A stretch of 42,247 bases of DNA from the NCBI GenBank assembly GCA_944322935.1, contig CALUQO010000023.1, positions 1-42,247 of the forward strand. The letters are read 5' to 3'. This document shows positions 15,043-23,607 of the stretch, one piece after another. The stretch comes from Candidatus Gastranaerophilales bacterium (GTDB lineage: Bacteria > Cyanobacteriota > Vampirovibrionia > Gastranaerophilales > Gastranaerophilaceae). The notes under the pieces are model-generated. The model did not search any database, was not told where the DNA came from, and saw only the letters and a list, made by a program, of their open reading frames with translations. Made by a program: the position numbers and the translations under genes. Positions within the stretch are counted from its first letter, which is position 1, and every line of letters begins with the position of its first letter.

Positions 15043-16301
15043 TGGGTATAATTGTTCAAAAATTCGGCGGTACTTCTGTCGCTGATACAGATAAAATAAA
15101 AAATGTGGCATCTGCTGTTATAAGAGAAAAAGATAAAGGCAATGATGTTATAGTAGTTGTTTCTGCAATGGGACATACTACTGACTACCTTGTAAAAATG
15201 GCCAATGAAATTTCCGACCATCCGAATTCCCGTGAGCTTGATATGCTTCTTGCTACCGGAGAACAGGTTTCTATAGCTCTTTTAACAATGGCTATTCAGG
15301 CTAAAGGCTATGCAGCAGTTAGTATGAATGCAATGCAGGTCGGTATTATTACAGAATGTGTCCACTCAAAAGCAAGAATAGTTGATATTAAAACTAATAA
15401 ACTTAAAGAACATTTGGATAAAGGTGAAATTATTGTTGTAGCAGGGTTCCAAGGAGTTACTCCCGAAGGCGAAATTACAACTCTTGGAAGAGGCGGCTCC
15501 GATACGTCCGCTGTGGCAATAGCAGGCGCTATGCATGCCGACAGATGCGATATCTATACTGATGTCGAAGGTGTCTATACTACAGATCCTCGTATTGTGC
15601 CTAATGCTACTAAGCTTAAAGAAATTTCTTATGAGGAAATGCTTGAACTTGCCCATGTCGGTGCCAATGTTCTTCATCCACGCTCTGTTGAAACTGCCAA
15701 ACAGTATCACGTGCCTATGAGGGTGAGAAGTACCTTCAAACTTGATGATTTAGGAACTTATATTATAGGAGTCGATGAAATGGAAATAAATAAACCCGTA
15801 GCAGGCGTTGCAGCCGATTTGTCGCAGATAAGGGTTGTGATAACAGAAGTCCCTGATGTACCGGGTAATGCCGCAAAAATATTTGAAATGTTATCTGACT
15901 CCGACATAAGTGTCGATATGATTATTCAGTCATACGGAAGAAGTGATGATACAAATGACATTGCCTTTACAGTCAGCAAATCCGATTATGAAAAAACTAT
16001 GGAAATTGTTAAAGAAATTATTAAAGAAATTAATGCCTCGGGTGTGCTTGTTGACGAAGATATAGCAAAAGTTTCCATTGTAGGTGCAGGCATGGTAGAC
16101 AGACCCGGTATTGCTGCTTCCATGTTTAAGGCTCTTGCTGAAAGCGGCATAAACATCAAAATGATTTCTACCAGTGAAATTAAAATCAGCTGCCTTGTAC
16201 AAAAAGATCAGTCTAATGCGGCGATTAAAGCACTTCATACGGCGTTCCACCTTGATGCTAAGGAAACCGCAGTGGTTATGGGTGACTTGCCGGATGTGTA
16301 A
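15042..16301 (+). CDS. lysC: Aspartate kinase
   Basis: 419 residues. The N-terminal amino-acid kinase domain begins IIVQKFGGTSVAD and contains LLATGEQVSIALL, GRGGSDTSAVAIA and the aspartate/ATP segment DVEGVYTTDPRIV. Two C-terminal ACT domains (about 265-410) carry the regulatory site, with VPGNAAKIFEMLSDSDI and RPGIAASMFKALAESGINI. It phosphorylates aspartate, the first step towards lysine, threonine, methionine and diaminopimelate. The start is GTG, sharing one base with the TPR gene stop; the ACT domains imply feedback by lysine and/or threonine. The link to the surface-sugar genes upstream appears positional. A strong terminator follows. Confidence 0.96.
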   Translation: MGIIVQKFGGTSVADTDKIKNVASAVIREKDKGNDVIVVVSAMGHTTDYLVKMANEISDHPNSRELDMLLATGEQVSIALLTMAIQAKGYAAVSMNAMQVGIITECVHSKARIVDIKTNKLKEHLDKGEIIVVAGFQGVTPEGEITTLGRGGSDTSAVAIAGAMHADRCDIYTDVEGVYTTDPRIVPNATKLKEISYEEMLELAHVGANVLHPRSVETAKQYHVPMRVRSTFKLDDLGTYIIGVDEMEINKPVAGVAADLSQIRVVITEVPDVPGNAAKIFEMLSDSDISVDMIIQSYGRSDDTNDIAFTVSKSDYEKTMEIVKEIIKEINASGVLVDEDIAKVSIVGAGMVDRPGIAASMFKALAESGINIKMISTSEIKISCLVQKDQSNAAIKALHTAFHLDAKETAVVMGDLPDV

Positions 16302-16307
16302 AATTGA

Positions 16308-16340
16308 TAAGCGTCTTTGATGTGTATTCAAAGACGCTTA
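16308..16340 (+). terminator. Terminator after lysC
   Basis: A perfect 13-base-pair stem (TAAGCGTCTTTGA / TCAAAGACGCTTA) with a 7-base loop, starting six bases after the lysC stop and followed by T-rich sequence. It ends the run of genes that begins at 11397. Confidence 0.8.
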
Positions 16341-16402
16341 ATATTTATTAACTTTTTTAGAAATTTTGTCAAATTTTTTTATTTACAAGTATTGGGTATT
16401 GT

Positions 16403-17260
16403 ATGCAAATGTTAATAGACAAAGAAAACTCCTCAAAAGATAAGATTATTAAACCTGATTTTTCTACAAAAACGGGCAGAGAATTTTTGGCTTTTTATCT
16501 TCAAACAAAGTTTAAACAAATTTTGTCTTATGACAGAAAAAAAGAACGCCCGATATTCAAAGAAATTAATCCTAATTTCATCTCTAAATTTTCAAGACGT
16601 CTTATTGAAAATCCGAGCAAAAAAATCTTAATAGGTGTTACAGGTGAATCTGCAAGCGGGAAAACAACAATCTGTAAACAAATTAAAAAAACAAGTGTAG
16701 AACTTGATTTTCCTCTTGAATTTTTGAGTATTGATAACTATTTTAACGACATCTCTGCTTTAATTAAAAAATACGGAACTTTTGATGCTTTAAGAGATAA
16801 CGGATACGATGTTGATTCGCCTGAAAGTTTTCAGCTGGATCTTTTAAAAGAAGATTTGACAAAATTGTCAATGGGCGAGGATATTCTGGCTCCTGAATAT
16901 CTTATTAACGGTACAGGCATAAGTGTTCCAAAATCAATACCTATAAAATCACGCAAACTTATACTTGTAGAAGGTATGGCGGCAATGTACAGGGATATTA
17001 AGGATTTATTTGATGTAAAAATATATATTGATATCGACAGAAAAACTCAAAAAAAGTGGTTTATGGAACGTGCGGAAAAACGCAACCAAACACATGAAAA
17101 TGCTCTTAAACACTGGGAATATGTTGATATTGCCGCCGGCAAATATATAAGACCTTCTAAGGCTGATGCTGATATTGTTATTAACGGCGCATCCTCACTT
17201 GATTATTTTTCTCAAATTATTGAGTTTATTCATGCAGCAACAAACTGTTTTGTTTCATAG
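16403..17260 (+). CDS. Uridine kinase-like P-loop protein, paralogue 2
   Basis: 285 residues, homologous along its length to the protein at 4775-5680. The Walker A motif is GESASGKTT (Lys87), then SIDNYFNDIS where uridine kinases carry DxFY, then RKLILVEGMAAMYRDIKDLFDVKIYIDI and a basic lid (RAEKRNQTHENALKHWEYVD). A helical extension of about 70 residues precedes the core, as in paralogue 1. The active-site DD of paralogue 1 is DN here, hinting at different substrates. The ribosome binding site is weak. It stands alone between two terminator-like structures. It is a superfamily-level assignment (PRK/uridine kinase); the substrate is unknown. Confidence 0.75.
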   Translation: MQMLIDKENSSKDKIIKPDFSTKTGREFLAFYLQTKFKQILSYDRKKERPIFKEINPNFISKFSRRLIENPSKKILIGVTGESASGKTTICKQIKKTSVELDFPLEFLSIDNYFNDISALIKKYGTFDALRDNGYDVDSPESFQLDLLKEDLTKLSMGEDILAPEYLINGTGISVPKSIPIKSRKLILVEGMAAMYRDIKDLFDVKIYIDIDRKTQKKWFMERAEKRNQTHENALKHWEYVDIAAGKYIRPSKADADIVINGASSLDYFSQIIEFIHAATNCFVS

Positions 17261-17262
17261 AA

Positions 17263-17301
17263 TTAAATACTGAATTTAAAATTGCAATATTCTGTATTTA
17301 A
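17263..17301 (+). terminator. AT-rich hairpin after the kinase-like gene
   Basis: TTAAATAC-TGAAT pairs with ATTC-TGTATTTAA (13-base stem, one mismatch, 13-base loop), just after the stop at 17258-17260. The stem is AT-rich and the U-tract is poor, so this is a weak call. Confidence 0.3.
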
Positions 17302-17426
17302 GCCGACTGTCTGGTTTTTGCCGGTTTTTGGCTCTTAATTTGCTTTACATAACTTTACCAAAATGTTTAAAATTTGAAAAATTGGGTATTAATAATATAT
17401 GAGGCAAATTTAGGAGCGAAACATTA

Positions 17427-17999
17427 ATGAAAAAAATTATTACTACACTTTCTATACTGGCAATAGTATTTTTAGGTACGTTGTTACCGGTTTTTGCCGC
17501 TAATCATTATCTTAATGAACTTGATTCTTACCATGTATGGAAGCAAGGTAACAGAATCAGCGTTTGGGTTCAGCCCTCTCCATACAGGCAGCTTATATAC
17601 AATGCTTTTAGAGAATGGATGGTTGCAGGCGGCGGCTGTATAAGATTTGTCGATGCTAATACCGAAAAAAATGCAAATATACGTGTGTATTTTGTTAATG
17701 ACATACCGGATTCGCCCAGTGCTCAGGGTGTCACCAATTTTAGGGTAGTAGGCAAATATTTAACAAGTGCTACTATTCGTATACAGTATGTGAATGCATA
17801 TAATTCAAAAATTAAGATATCAGAGAAAAAAGTATACGGCGTAGCGATGCATGAAATAGGGCACGCCATCGGGCTTAACGGACATACCAAAGATTTAAAC
17901 GATGTTATGTACCCGACAACGCAGTTTACACAAATCGGAGTGCACCCGTCAGCACGTGACATTGCAACAATAAGAACACTTTATTGCTCAGGAAGATAA
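17427..17999 (+). CDS. Secreted matrixin-like zinc metalloprotease, tandem copy 1
   Basis: 190 residues: signal peptide (1-24, cleavage after VFA), then a compact metzincin domain. The zinc site HEIGHAIGLNGH (His142, Glu143, His146, His153) matches HExxHxxGxxGH, and the Met-turn is Met161 in DVMYP. A Trp-rich N-terminal part (VWKQGNRISVWVQPSPY) and two Cys (71, 187) that could form a disulfide are shared with the next gene. There is no obvious propeptide Cys-switch. AGGAG precedes the ATG. The next gene starts five bases after this stop, so the two are cotranscribed. The substrate is unknown; secretion or periplasmic location is inferred. Confidence 0.88.
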   Translation: MKKIITTLSILAIVFLGTLLPVFAANHYLNELDSYHVWKQGNRISVWVQPSPYRQLIYNAFREWMVAGGGCIRFVDANTEKNANIRVYFVNDIPDSPSAQGVTNFRVVGKYLTSATIRIQYVNAYNSKIKISEKKVYGVAMHEIGHAIGLNGHTKDLNDVMYPTTQFTQIGVHPSARDIATIRTLYCSGR

Positions 18000-18004
18000 A
18001 ATTA

Positions 18005-18532
18005 ATGAAAATTAATATGTCAAAAAATTTTTTGAGTTTAATATTTAGCGGAATTTTCATCATCTTTTCCTGTTCTTGTTGTTATGCTGTACAAGAACAA
18101 CCTCTTACAAAATTAATAACTTGGAGTGATAAACAAAATATTACTATTTGGATTGAACCGCATAAATATAGTTATGTTGTATATAACAGTTTTATGAAGT
18201 GGCAAAACGCAGCGAATGGGTGCCTAAGGTTTAGACAGGCAAAATCACAAAACGACGCCAATATTGTAGTCTATTTTTCTGATGAAGATTATCCAAGGCG
18301 TGGACATTCCGTTGTACACGAAGAAAACAATATTATGTTAGATGTAAAAATCTATATAATAAAAAGAAATATTAAAAATATGAAAGATTTAGAATTCATA
18401 AGTCTGCATGAAATTGGACATGCACTCGGAATTATTGGTCATCCTGAACGTTATGATTCAATTATGACCTTCGATTATACAGAATTGCAAAAAGCAGACA
18501 TATATACCATTCGTCAAATGTACTGCAAATGA
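18005..18532 (+). CDS. Secreted matrixin-like zinc metalloprotease, tandem copy 2
   Basis: About 175 residues, a diverged duplicate of the gene before it. The zinc site is HEIGHALGIIGH (His135, Glu136, His139, His146), the Met-turn is Met154 in SIMTFDY, and Cys at 73 and 174 match the pair in copy 1. The N-terminal hydrophobic stretch ends FSCSCCYA; it could be cut after CYA, or the IIFSC could be a weak lipobox, making this copy a lipoprotein. I chose ATG 18005, with AGGAAG about ten bases before it, over an in-frame TTG at 17984. The next gene is convergent, 11 bases away. Confidence 0.85.
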   Translation: MKINMSKNFLSLIFSGIFIIFSCSCCYAVQEQPLTKLITWSDKQNITIWIEPHKYSYVVYNSFMKWQNAANGCLRFRQAKSQNDANIVVYFSDEDYPRRGHSVVHEENNIMLDVKIYIIKRNIKNMKDLEFISLHEIGHALGIIGHPERYDSIMTFDYTELQKADIYTIRQMYCK

Positions 18533-18543
18533 TAAATTTCAAA

Positions 18544-19854
18544 TTATATAATTCTATAAATCAAAGAGCCTCTGTTTCTCTGCTCATAAGAGTATGAGAA
18601 CGCATCTTTCAGATATTCCTGTGCTGCTTCTATTTTGTCCGCATCGTTGGCGTACAGGGTTGCAACAACTTCCCCTTCAGTAACGGGTTCGCCGCAGATT
18701 TTGTTAAGGTATATTCCTGCCGAATAGTCTATAATATCGTGTTTCTTTTCACGCCCTGCGCCTAAAAGCTTGCAGGCATAAGCTGTCTTATACGCATCTA
18801 CATTCCAGATAAAACCGTTTTGAGGGGACTTAATCTGGTAGGCGTAATTAGGCTGTGCAAAGAATCTGTAATTATCAATAACACTCGGGTTTCCGCCCTG
18901 TGAACGGATAAGCTGCCTGAAATACTCCAGCCCTTTGCCAGAAGTTACGGCTTCATCAACTTTTTGATAAGCTTCATCTTTGTTTTGTGCTTTGCCAAGC
19001 GATGTCAAAGCAAGAGAAGCCATTTCGTAAGTGAGTTCTTTGATATCCGTAGTCATATTTCCTTTTAAAAACTCTATTGACTCTATGACTTCAATAGCAT
19101 TGCCGACAGCCCTGCCGAGAGGCTGTTCCATAGATGTAATAACGGCATGAAATTTTTTACCGAGCATATCGGCTATATTAACCATCCATTGAGCAAGCTC
19201 TGCTGCTTCTTCAGGAGTTTTTAAAAATGCGCCCGAGCCGTATTTTACATCAAGGATTACATAATCTGCACCCGAGGCGATTTTTTTAGAAACAACAGAA
19301 GATGCAATTAACGGTATGGAATCAACGGTTGCTGTAACGTCACGCAAAGCATAAAGCCTTCCGTCAGCAGGTGTGAGTCTTTTGGTCTGTGCACCTATTG
19401 CCAGACCAACATCTTTTACTTTTTGTATAAGTTCATCAATTTCCAAATTAGTTTTAAAACCGGGGATTGATTCCAATTTGTCTATTGTTCCGCCGGTATG
19501 CCCGAGTCCTCTGCCTGAAAGTTTTGCTATAGGTATTCCGCAGGCAGCGAGCAAAGGTATCAAAATAAGAGTAATTTTATCTCCGACACCACCTGTTGAA
19601 TGCTTATCCAGTACTTTTTCGCCGTGCTGACAAATTGGAGAAAGGTCTATTACCTCGCCGGAGGTTATTATTTCTTCCGTAAGATAAGCGGTCTCCTGCA
19701 GTGTCATACCTTTAAAATATACAGCCATAAGCCAGGCTGACACTTGATAATCTTCTGCCATACCGCTCATCAGTGAACTTATGATAAAATTCATTTCCTC
19801 TTTGGTATGTTCACCGCCGCGTTTTTTCTTTTCTATTAAATCAACGAATCTCAA
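18544..19854 (-). CDS. deoA: Pyrimidine-nucleoside/thymidine phosphorylase
   Basis: 436 residues. The family signature is complete: DKHSTGGVGDKITL (phosphate loop) and SGRGLGHTGGTIDKLES. The N-terminal MRFVDLIEKKKRGGEHTKEEM helical domain and the C-terminal PyNP domain are both present. It splits thymidine or uridine with phosphate to free base and sugar-1-phosphate, for salvage. The start is TTG at 19854, supported by the family N-terminus and by AAGGAT about eight bases upstream. Sequence alone does not separate the broad pyrimidine enzyme (Pdp) from strict thymidine phosphorylase (DeoA). No deoB/deoC genes are adjacent. Confidence 0.93.
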   Translation of the reverse strand: MRFVDLIEKKKRGGEHTKEEMNFIISSLMSGMAEDYQVSAWLMAVYFKGMTLQETAYLTEEIITSGEVIDLSPICQHGEKVLDKHSTGGVGDKITLILIPLLAACGIPIAKLSGRGLGHTGGTIDKLESIPGFKTNLEIDELIQKVKDVGLAIGAQTKRLTPADGRLYALRDVTATVDSIPLIASSVVSKKIASGADYVILDVKYGSGAFLKTPEEAAELAQWMVNIADMLGKKFHAVITSMEQPLGRAVGNAIEVIESIEFLKGNMTTDIKELTYEMASLALTSLGKAQNKDEAYQKVDEAVTSGKGLEYFRQLIRSQGGNPSVIDNYRFFAQPNYAYQIKSPQNGFIWNVDAYKTAYACKLLGAGREKKHDIIDYSAGIYLNKICGEPVTEGEVVATLYANDADKIEAAQEYLKDAFSYSYEQRNRGSLIYRII

Positions 19855-19972
19855 AACTTAAATCCTTACTTAGCTTTTACCAGACATATTTTCAGGATAG
19901 CACAAGTTTTAATTTAAGGCTTATTGTAAATATTACTTGATAAAGCTACCAAAAAATGTTGCAGCTTTTGGT

Positions 19973-20299
19973 TTAAGCAATTTCAATAAGATTATCTACA
20001 AGAACAGATTCGGCGTCATCAGGACTCTGTTTTGCTTTTTGAATCAATTCTTTTACGGCTTTAAGAGATTGATTTACTATATATTTTGTGTTGTTGTCAT
20101 CTGTTATAGTTGTTTCTCTTTTTTTGTTAGTATAATTTCCATACGGAGCATAACAATCCTCTTTAAGAGAAGTTATTTTCCTAGGATCAAGCTCTATCGA
20201 TATTTTTCTTGCTATATAATGTTGTGCACCATCCGGAAATTGTTCAAACAGTAAATTAGCTTTGAAAGACGGTGACTGTGTAACAGGTCTTATATTCAT
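19973..20299 (-). CDS. Small unknown protein (108 aa) with N-terminal SFKA motif
   Basis: Unrecognised. It starts MNIRPVTQSPSFKANLL; the rest is soluble and charged, with a possible beta region (HYIARKISIELDP) and a C-terminal helix (KAVKELIQKAKQSPDDAESV). An excellent AAAGGAGAGAG ribosome binding site precedes the ATG, so it is surely translated. The opening residues resemble those of the protein at 36976 (MAIRSINTINNISFTSRKK), which otherwise looks unrelated. The gene is divergent from tyrS and lies 118 bases upstream of the phosphorylase gene on the same strand. Confidence 0.75.
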   Translation of the reverse strand: MNIRPVTQSPSFKANLLFEQFPDGAQHYIARKISIELDPRKITSLKEDCYAPYGNYTNKKRETTITDDNNTKYIVNQSLKAVKELIQKAKQSPDDAESVLVDNLIEIA

Positions 20300-20352
20300 T
20301 TTCTCTCTCCTTTAACAATTTATAGATATATTAATGTTATAAATATATTTTT

Positions 20353-20382
20353 TTGCTACCGCTTTTTTATTTTTGTTACAAT
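20353..20382 (+). promoter_or_regulatory. Putative tyrS-cysK-cysE promoter
   Basis: TTGCTA (20353-20358) is 18 bases from TACAAT (20377-20382). A GAGGAT ribosome binding site follows before the ATG at 20417. No T-box leader, common for tyrS in Firmicutes, is present, because only about 28 bases would separate start of transcription and ATG. Confidence 0.4.
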
Positions 20383-20416
20383 AGTATAAAAATCACTAAA
20401 CAGAGGATAAATATAA

Positions 20417-21643
20417 ATGGAACCACAATTTCAGTTAAAAGAAGAGTTTATAAAACAGGCGCAGGAAATCTCAAGAGGAGCAGAACTCTTGCCGGGCGGT
20501 GTCAAAGAGCTTGCAATAAAATTGCAAAAGTCTAAAGAATCAGGCAAACCCATCAGAGTAAAACTCGGTATGGATCCGACGCGTCCTGACCTTCACCTCG
20601 GTCATACGGTTGTTATGAAAAAGCTCAAAAAATTTCAGGAGCTTGGGCATCAGATTGTGCTGCTTGTAGGCGGTGCGACAGCAATGGTAGGCGACCCGTC
20701 CGGTAAATCGGAAACCCGCCCCGCATTGACAAAAGAACAGGTTGAAGAAAACGCAAAAACCTATTTTGAACAGATGTCAAAGGTTCTCGACACATCAAAA
20801 GCAGAAGTTGTAAATAACGCTGACTGGCTGCATAAAATGAATCTTATTGATCTGTTAAAACTTGCTTCAAATGTTACTGTTGCACAGATGATGACTCGTG
20901 ATGACTTTGCCAAAAGATACGCTGACGGCAAACCCATTGCAATACACGAGTTTTTCTATCCGCTTATGCAGGCATACGACTCTGTTGCTATTGATGCGGA
21001 TATAGAGCTTGGCGGAACTGACCAGAGATTTAACGTTTTGTTGGGCAGAGAAATTCAAACAGCTTACGGAAAACCAAATCCGCAAATGGTTATGCTGCTT
21101 CCGCTGATTGAAGGTACGGACGGACTCGTTAAGATGTCCAAAACTTATCCGGAACACTGTATCTCCTTAACAGACAGTGCAAAAGATATGTACGGAAAAC
21201 TTATGTCTATACCTGATACTCTTATTATCAAATACTTTACGCTTCTTACGGATGTATCGGATGAAGAATTGAAGCAGATTGAAGAACGCCTTAAAACGGA
21301 AAATCCGCGTGATATCAAAATGCAGCTTGCATATACAATTACTAACGAATACCACAGTGATGAAGAAACTAAAAAAGCTCAGGATGAGTTCGTTAACGTT
21401 GTTCAAAATAAGGGTATTCCGGAAGATATCGAGTCATTTAAGATGACGGAAGACAAAAACATACTCGATTTGCTTCTTGAATTAGGCTTTGTTGCAAGCA
21501 AGGGTGAAGCAAAAAGACTTATCGCAGGTGGCGGTGTCAAACTGGATAACGAAAAAGTCAGCGATATAGCCCTTATGGTATCTGTACCGAAAGAACCCGT
21601 AGTGTTACAATCTGGTAAAAGAAAATTCATGAGGCTTGTTTAA
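20417..21643 (+). CDS. tyrS: Tyrosyl-tRNA synthetase
   Basis: 408 residues, class I. HLGHT (residues 60-64) is the HIGH motif and KMSKT (239-243) the KMSKS motif; GATAMVGDPSGKSETRP and GGTDQRFNVLLGR are typical of this TyrRS group. A C-terminal S4 RNA-binding domain (about 340-405) contains GFVASKGEAKRLIAGGGVKLD. It charges tRNA-Tyr with tyrosine. The last base of its stop codon is the first base of the cysK start, so the two are translated from one message. The small S4 end and the KMSKT form suggest the TyrZ-like bacterial lineage. Confidence 0.96.
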   Translation: MEPQFQLKEEFIKQAQEISRGAELLPGGVKELAIKLQKSKESGKPIRVKLGMDPTRPDLHLGHTVVMKKLKKFQELGHQIVLLVGGATAMVGDPSGKSETRPALTKEQVEENAKTYFEQMSKVLDTSKAEVVNNADWLHKMNLIDLLKLASNVTVAQMMTRDDFAKRYADGKPIAIHEFFYPLMQAYDSVAIDADIELGGTDQRFNVLLGREIQTAYGKPNPQMVMLLPLIEGTDGLVKMSKTYPEHCISLTDSAKDMYGKLMSIPDTLIIKYFTLLTDVSDEELKQIEERLKTENPRDIKMQLAYTITNEYHSDEETKKAQDEFVNVVQNKGIPEDIESFKMTEDKNILDLLLELGFVASKGEAKRLIAGGGVKLDNEKVSDIALMVSVPKEPVVLQSGKRKFMRLV

Positions 21644-22563
21644 TGGCAAAAATATATGACAATATATTAGAGCTTATCGGCAACACACCGCTTGTAAGAT
21701 TGAATAAGCTGAATGACGGCTATGCTGATATTGTACTTAAACTTGAATTTTTTAATCCTGCAGGTTCCGTAAAGGACAGACCGGCTTTGTATATGATTGA
21801 ACAGGCTGAAAAACAGGGGCTAATAAACAAAGACACTATTATTGTTGAGCCTACAAGCGGAAATACGGGAATTGGCCTTGCTCTTGTCTGTGCAATAAAA
21901 GGTTATAAGCTTATTTTGACCATGCCTGAAAATATGAGCGCAGAAAGAAGAAAAATGCTTTCGGCATACGGTGCGGATCTTTCTTTAACACCTGCATCTG
22001 CCGGCATGAAAGGTGCTGTTAATGAGGCAATGAAAATAGCGGATGCAATCGGCAACTGCTTTATACCTTCTCAGTTTTCAAACCCGTCAAATCCTGAAAC
22101 GCACAAAAAAACAACTGCTCAGGAAATTTGGAACGATACCGACGGTATGGTAGATATATTTGTAACTTCCTTTGGAACTGGCGGTACGGTTACGGGTGTA
22201 GCAAGAGGGCTTAAAGAACATAACAGCGATATAAAAATTATAGGAGTTGAACCTGCTGAAAGTCCGCTTGTTACTCAAAATGCAACAGGACAGCACGGTA
22301 TTCAGGGTATAGGGGCAAATTTTGTACCGCAAAACCTTGATAAAAATATTCTTGATGAAGTAATGACAGTGACAACAAAAGATGCTTTTGAAACAGCAAA
22401 GGCGCTTTCAAGACAGGAAGGTATTTGCTGCGGTATTTCATCAGGAGCCAACGTAAAAGCGGCAATAGAGTTATCAAAGAGAGAAGAAAACAAAGGAAAA
22501 TTAATAGTTACTGTAATCTGTGACTATGGAGAAAGATACATCTCAACACCTTTGTTCAATTAA
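21643..22563 (+). CDS. cysK: Cysteine synthase (O-acetylserine sulfhydrylase)
   Basis: 306 residues, standard length. The PLP lysine is Lys44 in NPAGSVKDRPA; the substrate loop is EPTSGNTGIGLA, the PLP phosphate loop is GTGGTVTGVARGLKE, and CGISSGANVKAA is the C-terminal PLP ring segment. It makes cysteine from O-acetylserine and sulfide. It overlaps tyrS by one base, and cysE, which makes its substrate, begins 16 bases downstream. The two enzymes often form the cysteine synthase complex. Confidence 0.96.
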   Translation: MAKIYDNILELIGNTPLVRLNKLNDGYADIVLKLEFFNPAGSVKDRPALYMIEQAEKQGLINKDTIIVEPTSGNTGIGLALVCAIKGYKLILTMPENMSAERRKMLSAYGADLSLTPASAGMKGAVNEAMKIADAIGNCFIPSQFSNPSNPETHKKTTAQEIWNDTDGMVDIFVTSFGTGGTVTGVARGLKEHNSDIKIIGVEPAESPLVTQNATGQHGIQGIGANFVPQNLDKNILDEVMTVTTKDAFETAKALSRQEGICCGISSGANVKAAIELSKREENKGKLIVTVICDYGERYISTPLFN

Positions 22564-22578
22564 AACGAAAGAAGATAT

Positions 22579-23241
22579 ATGCTTTTAAAACGCGCTATAG
22601 AACAAATTAAAGAAGATATAAAAACTATCTATGAAAAGGACCCAGCAGCCAATAATATTGTAGAAGTGTTCTTGTGTTATCCGGGGCTGCATGCGCTTAT
22701 CGCACATAGAATTGCTCACAAATTAAGATACTGGGGTATTCCAGTAATCCCACGTCTTATATCTTACTGGAGCAGGATTTTTACGGGTATCGAAATCCAC
22801 CCCGGTGCGAGAATCGGCAGAAGATTTTTTATTGATCACGGTATGGGTGTAGTGATAGGTGAAACAACATACATTGGTGACGATGTTTTGTTGTATCAAG
22901 GCGTAACCCTTGGCGGTACCGGCAAAGAACACGGAAAACGTCACCCGACACTTGAAGATAACGTTATTGTCGGAGCAGGTGCAAAGGTTCTCGGAAACTT
23001 AACAATAGGCAAAAATTCCAGAATTGGCGCAGGCTCTGTTGTAATAGATGATGTGCCGCCTGATTCTACCGTTGTAGGCATCCCTGGCAGAGTTGTTCAC
23101 CAGCGTGTTATGGTTGATGGTCAATTGCAGCATAACAGGCTCCCTGACCCCGTAAAATGCCAGTTGAACAGGCTCACATACGAGATTGCTGAAATTAAAG
23201 AGCAGCTTAATATCAAGACATCGGGCAAAAGTGATTGTTGA
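22579..23241 (+). CDS. cysE: Serine O-acetyltransferase
   Basis: 220 residues, the shorter class of CysE. The left-handed beta-helix domain has [24 protein letters not shown] (catalytic Asp-His in IDHG) and [14 protein letters not shown], followed by hexapeptide repeats [13 protein letters not shown] and GAGSVV. It acetylates serine with acetyl-CoA, supplying CysK. It ends with Cys rather than the Ile that docks into CysK in enteric bacteria, so the classical tail-insertion complex may not form or may differ. It is the last gene of tyrS-cysK-cysE; a separate promoter for ferredoxin follows. Confidence 0.95.
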   Translation: MLLKRAIEQIKEDIKTIYEKDPAANNIVEVFLCYPGLHALIAHRIAHKLRYWGIPVIPRLISYWSRIFTGIEIHPGARIGRRFFIDHGMGVVIGETTYIGDDVLLYQGVTLGGTGKEHGKRHPTLEDNVIVGAGAKVLGNLTIGKNSRIGAGSVVIDDVPPDSTVVGIPGRVVHQRVMVDGQLQHNRLPDPVKCQLNRLTYEIAEIKEQLNIKTSGKSDC

Positions 23242-23291
23242 TTTTTTACACTTCTTAATTGAATAGGGTATGTATTTTTCGTATTTTTTTG

Positions 23292-23329
23292 TATAATGTT
23301 CTAAGTAAGGGTAAGGGATAGTATCCCTT
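23292..23329 (+). promoter_or_regulatory. Ferredoxin -10 box and 5' leader hairpin
   Basis: A perfect TATAAT (23292-23297) without a good -35 gives a start near 23304. Close behind lies a hairpin AAGGGA-TAGTA-TCCCTT (23313-23329), near the 5' end of the message. Such 5' hairpins can stabilise mRNA, which would suit an abundant ferredoxin; that role is inference. Confidence 0.45.
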
Positions 23330-23353
23330 TTAATAAATATAAAGGAGAAAACA

Positions 23354-23533
23354 ATGAAAGTAAAAATTAATGACGGTTGCATTGCTTGCGGCGCTTGCGA
23401 ATCTGTATGTGATGCAGTATTTTCTATCGAAGACACAGCTGTAGTTAACGAAGCTGCTGTTGAAGGCAACGAAGATTGCATTAAAGAAGCTGCAGAATCT
23501 TGCCCTGTAGGCGTTATCGAAGTTGAAGAATAA
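23354..23533 (+). CDS. Small [4Fe-4S] ferredoxin
   Basis: A 59-residue protein, missed by length-based gene tracks: MKVKINDGCIACGACESVCD and onwards to CPVGVIEVEE. Cluster ligands are Cys9, Cys12, Cys15 and Cys50 (followed by Pro). Cys19 and Cys42 sit where Thermotoga maritima ferredoxin has a disulfide, and the whole protein resembles that single-cluster type. AAAGGAGAA is an ideal ribosome binding site. It is monocistronic, with its own -10 box, leader hairpin and strong terminator. It would be a natural electron acceptor for the pyruvate:ferredoxin oxidoreductase at 38190. Confidence 0.95.
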   Translation: MKVKINDGCIACGACESVCDAVFSIEDTAVVNEAAVEGNEDCIKEAAESCPVGVIEVEE

Positions 23534-23555
23534 TTTTTAACTTACATAAATTAAT

Positions 23556-23593
23556 AAAACGCTCCCGTATCATTGATTCGGGGGCGTTTTTTT
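23556..23593 (+). terminator. Strong terminator after ferredoxin
   Basis: The stem AAAACGCTCCCG / CGGGGGCGTTTT (12 pairs, one wobble) with an 11-base loop is followed by a run of T. It lies only about 15 bases before the endonuclease III start, so that gene needs its own start of transcription or read-through. Confidence 0.85.
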
Positions 23594-23607
23594 GCGTAAA
23601 TACACTT

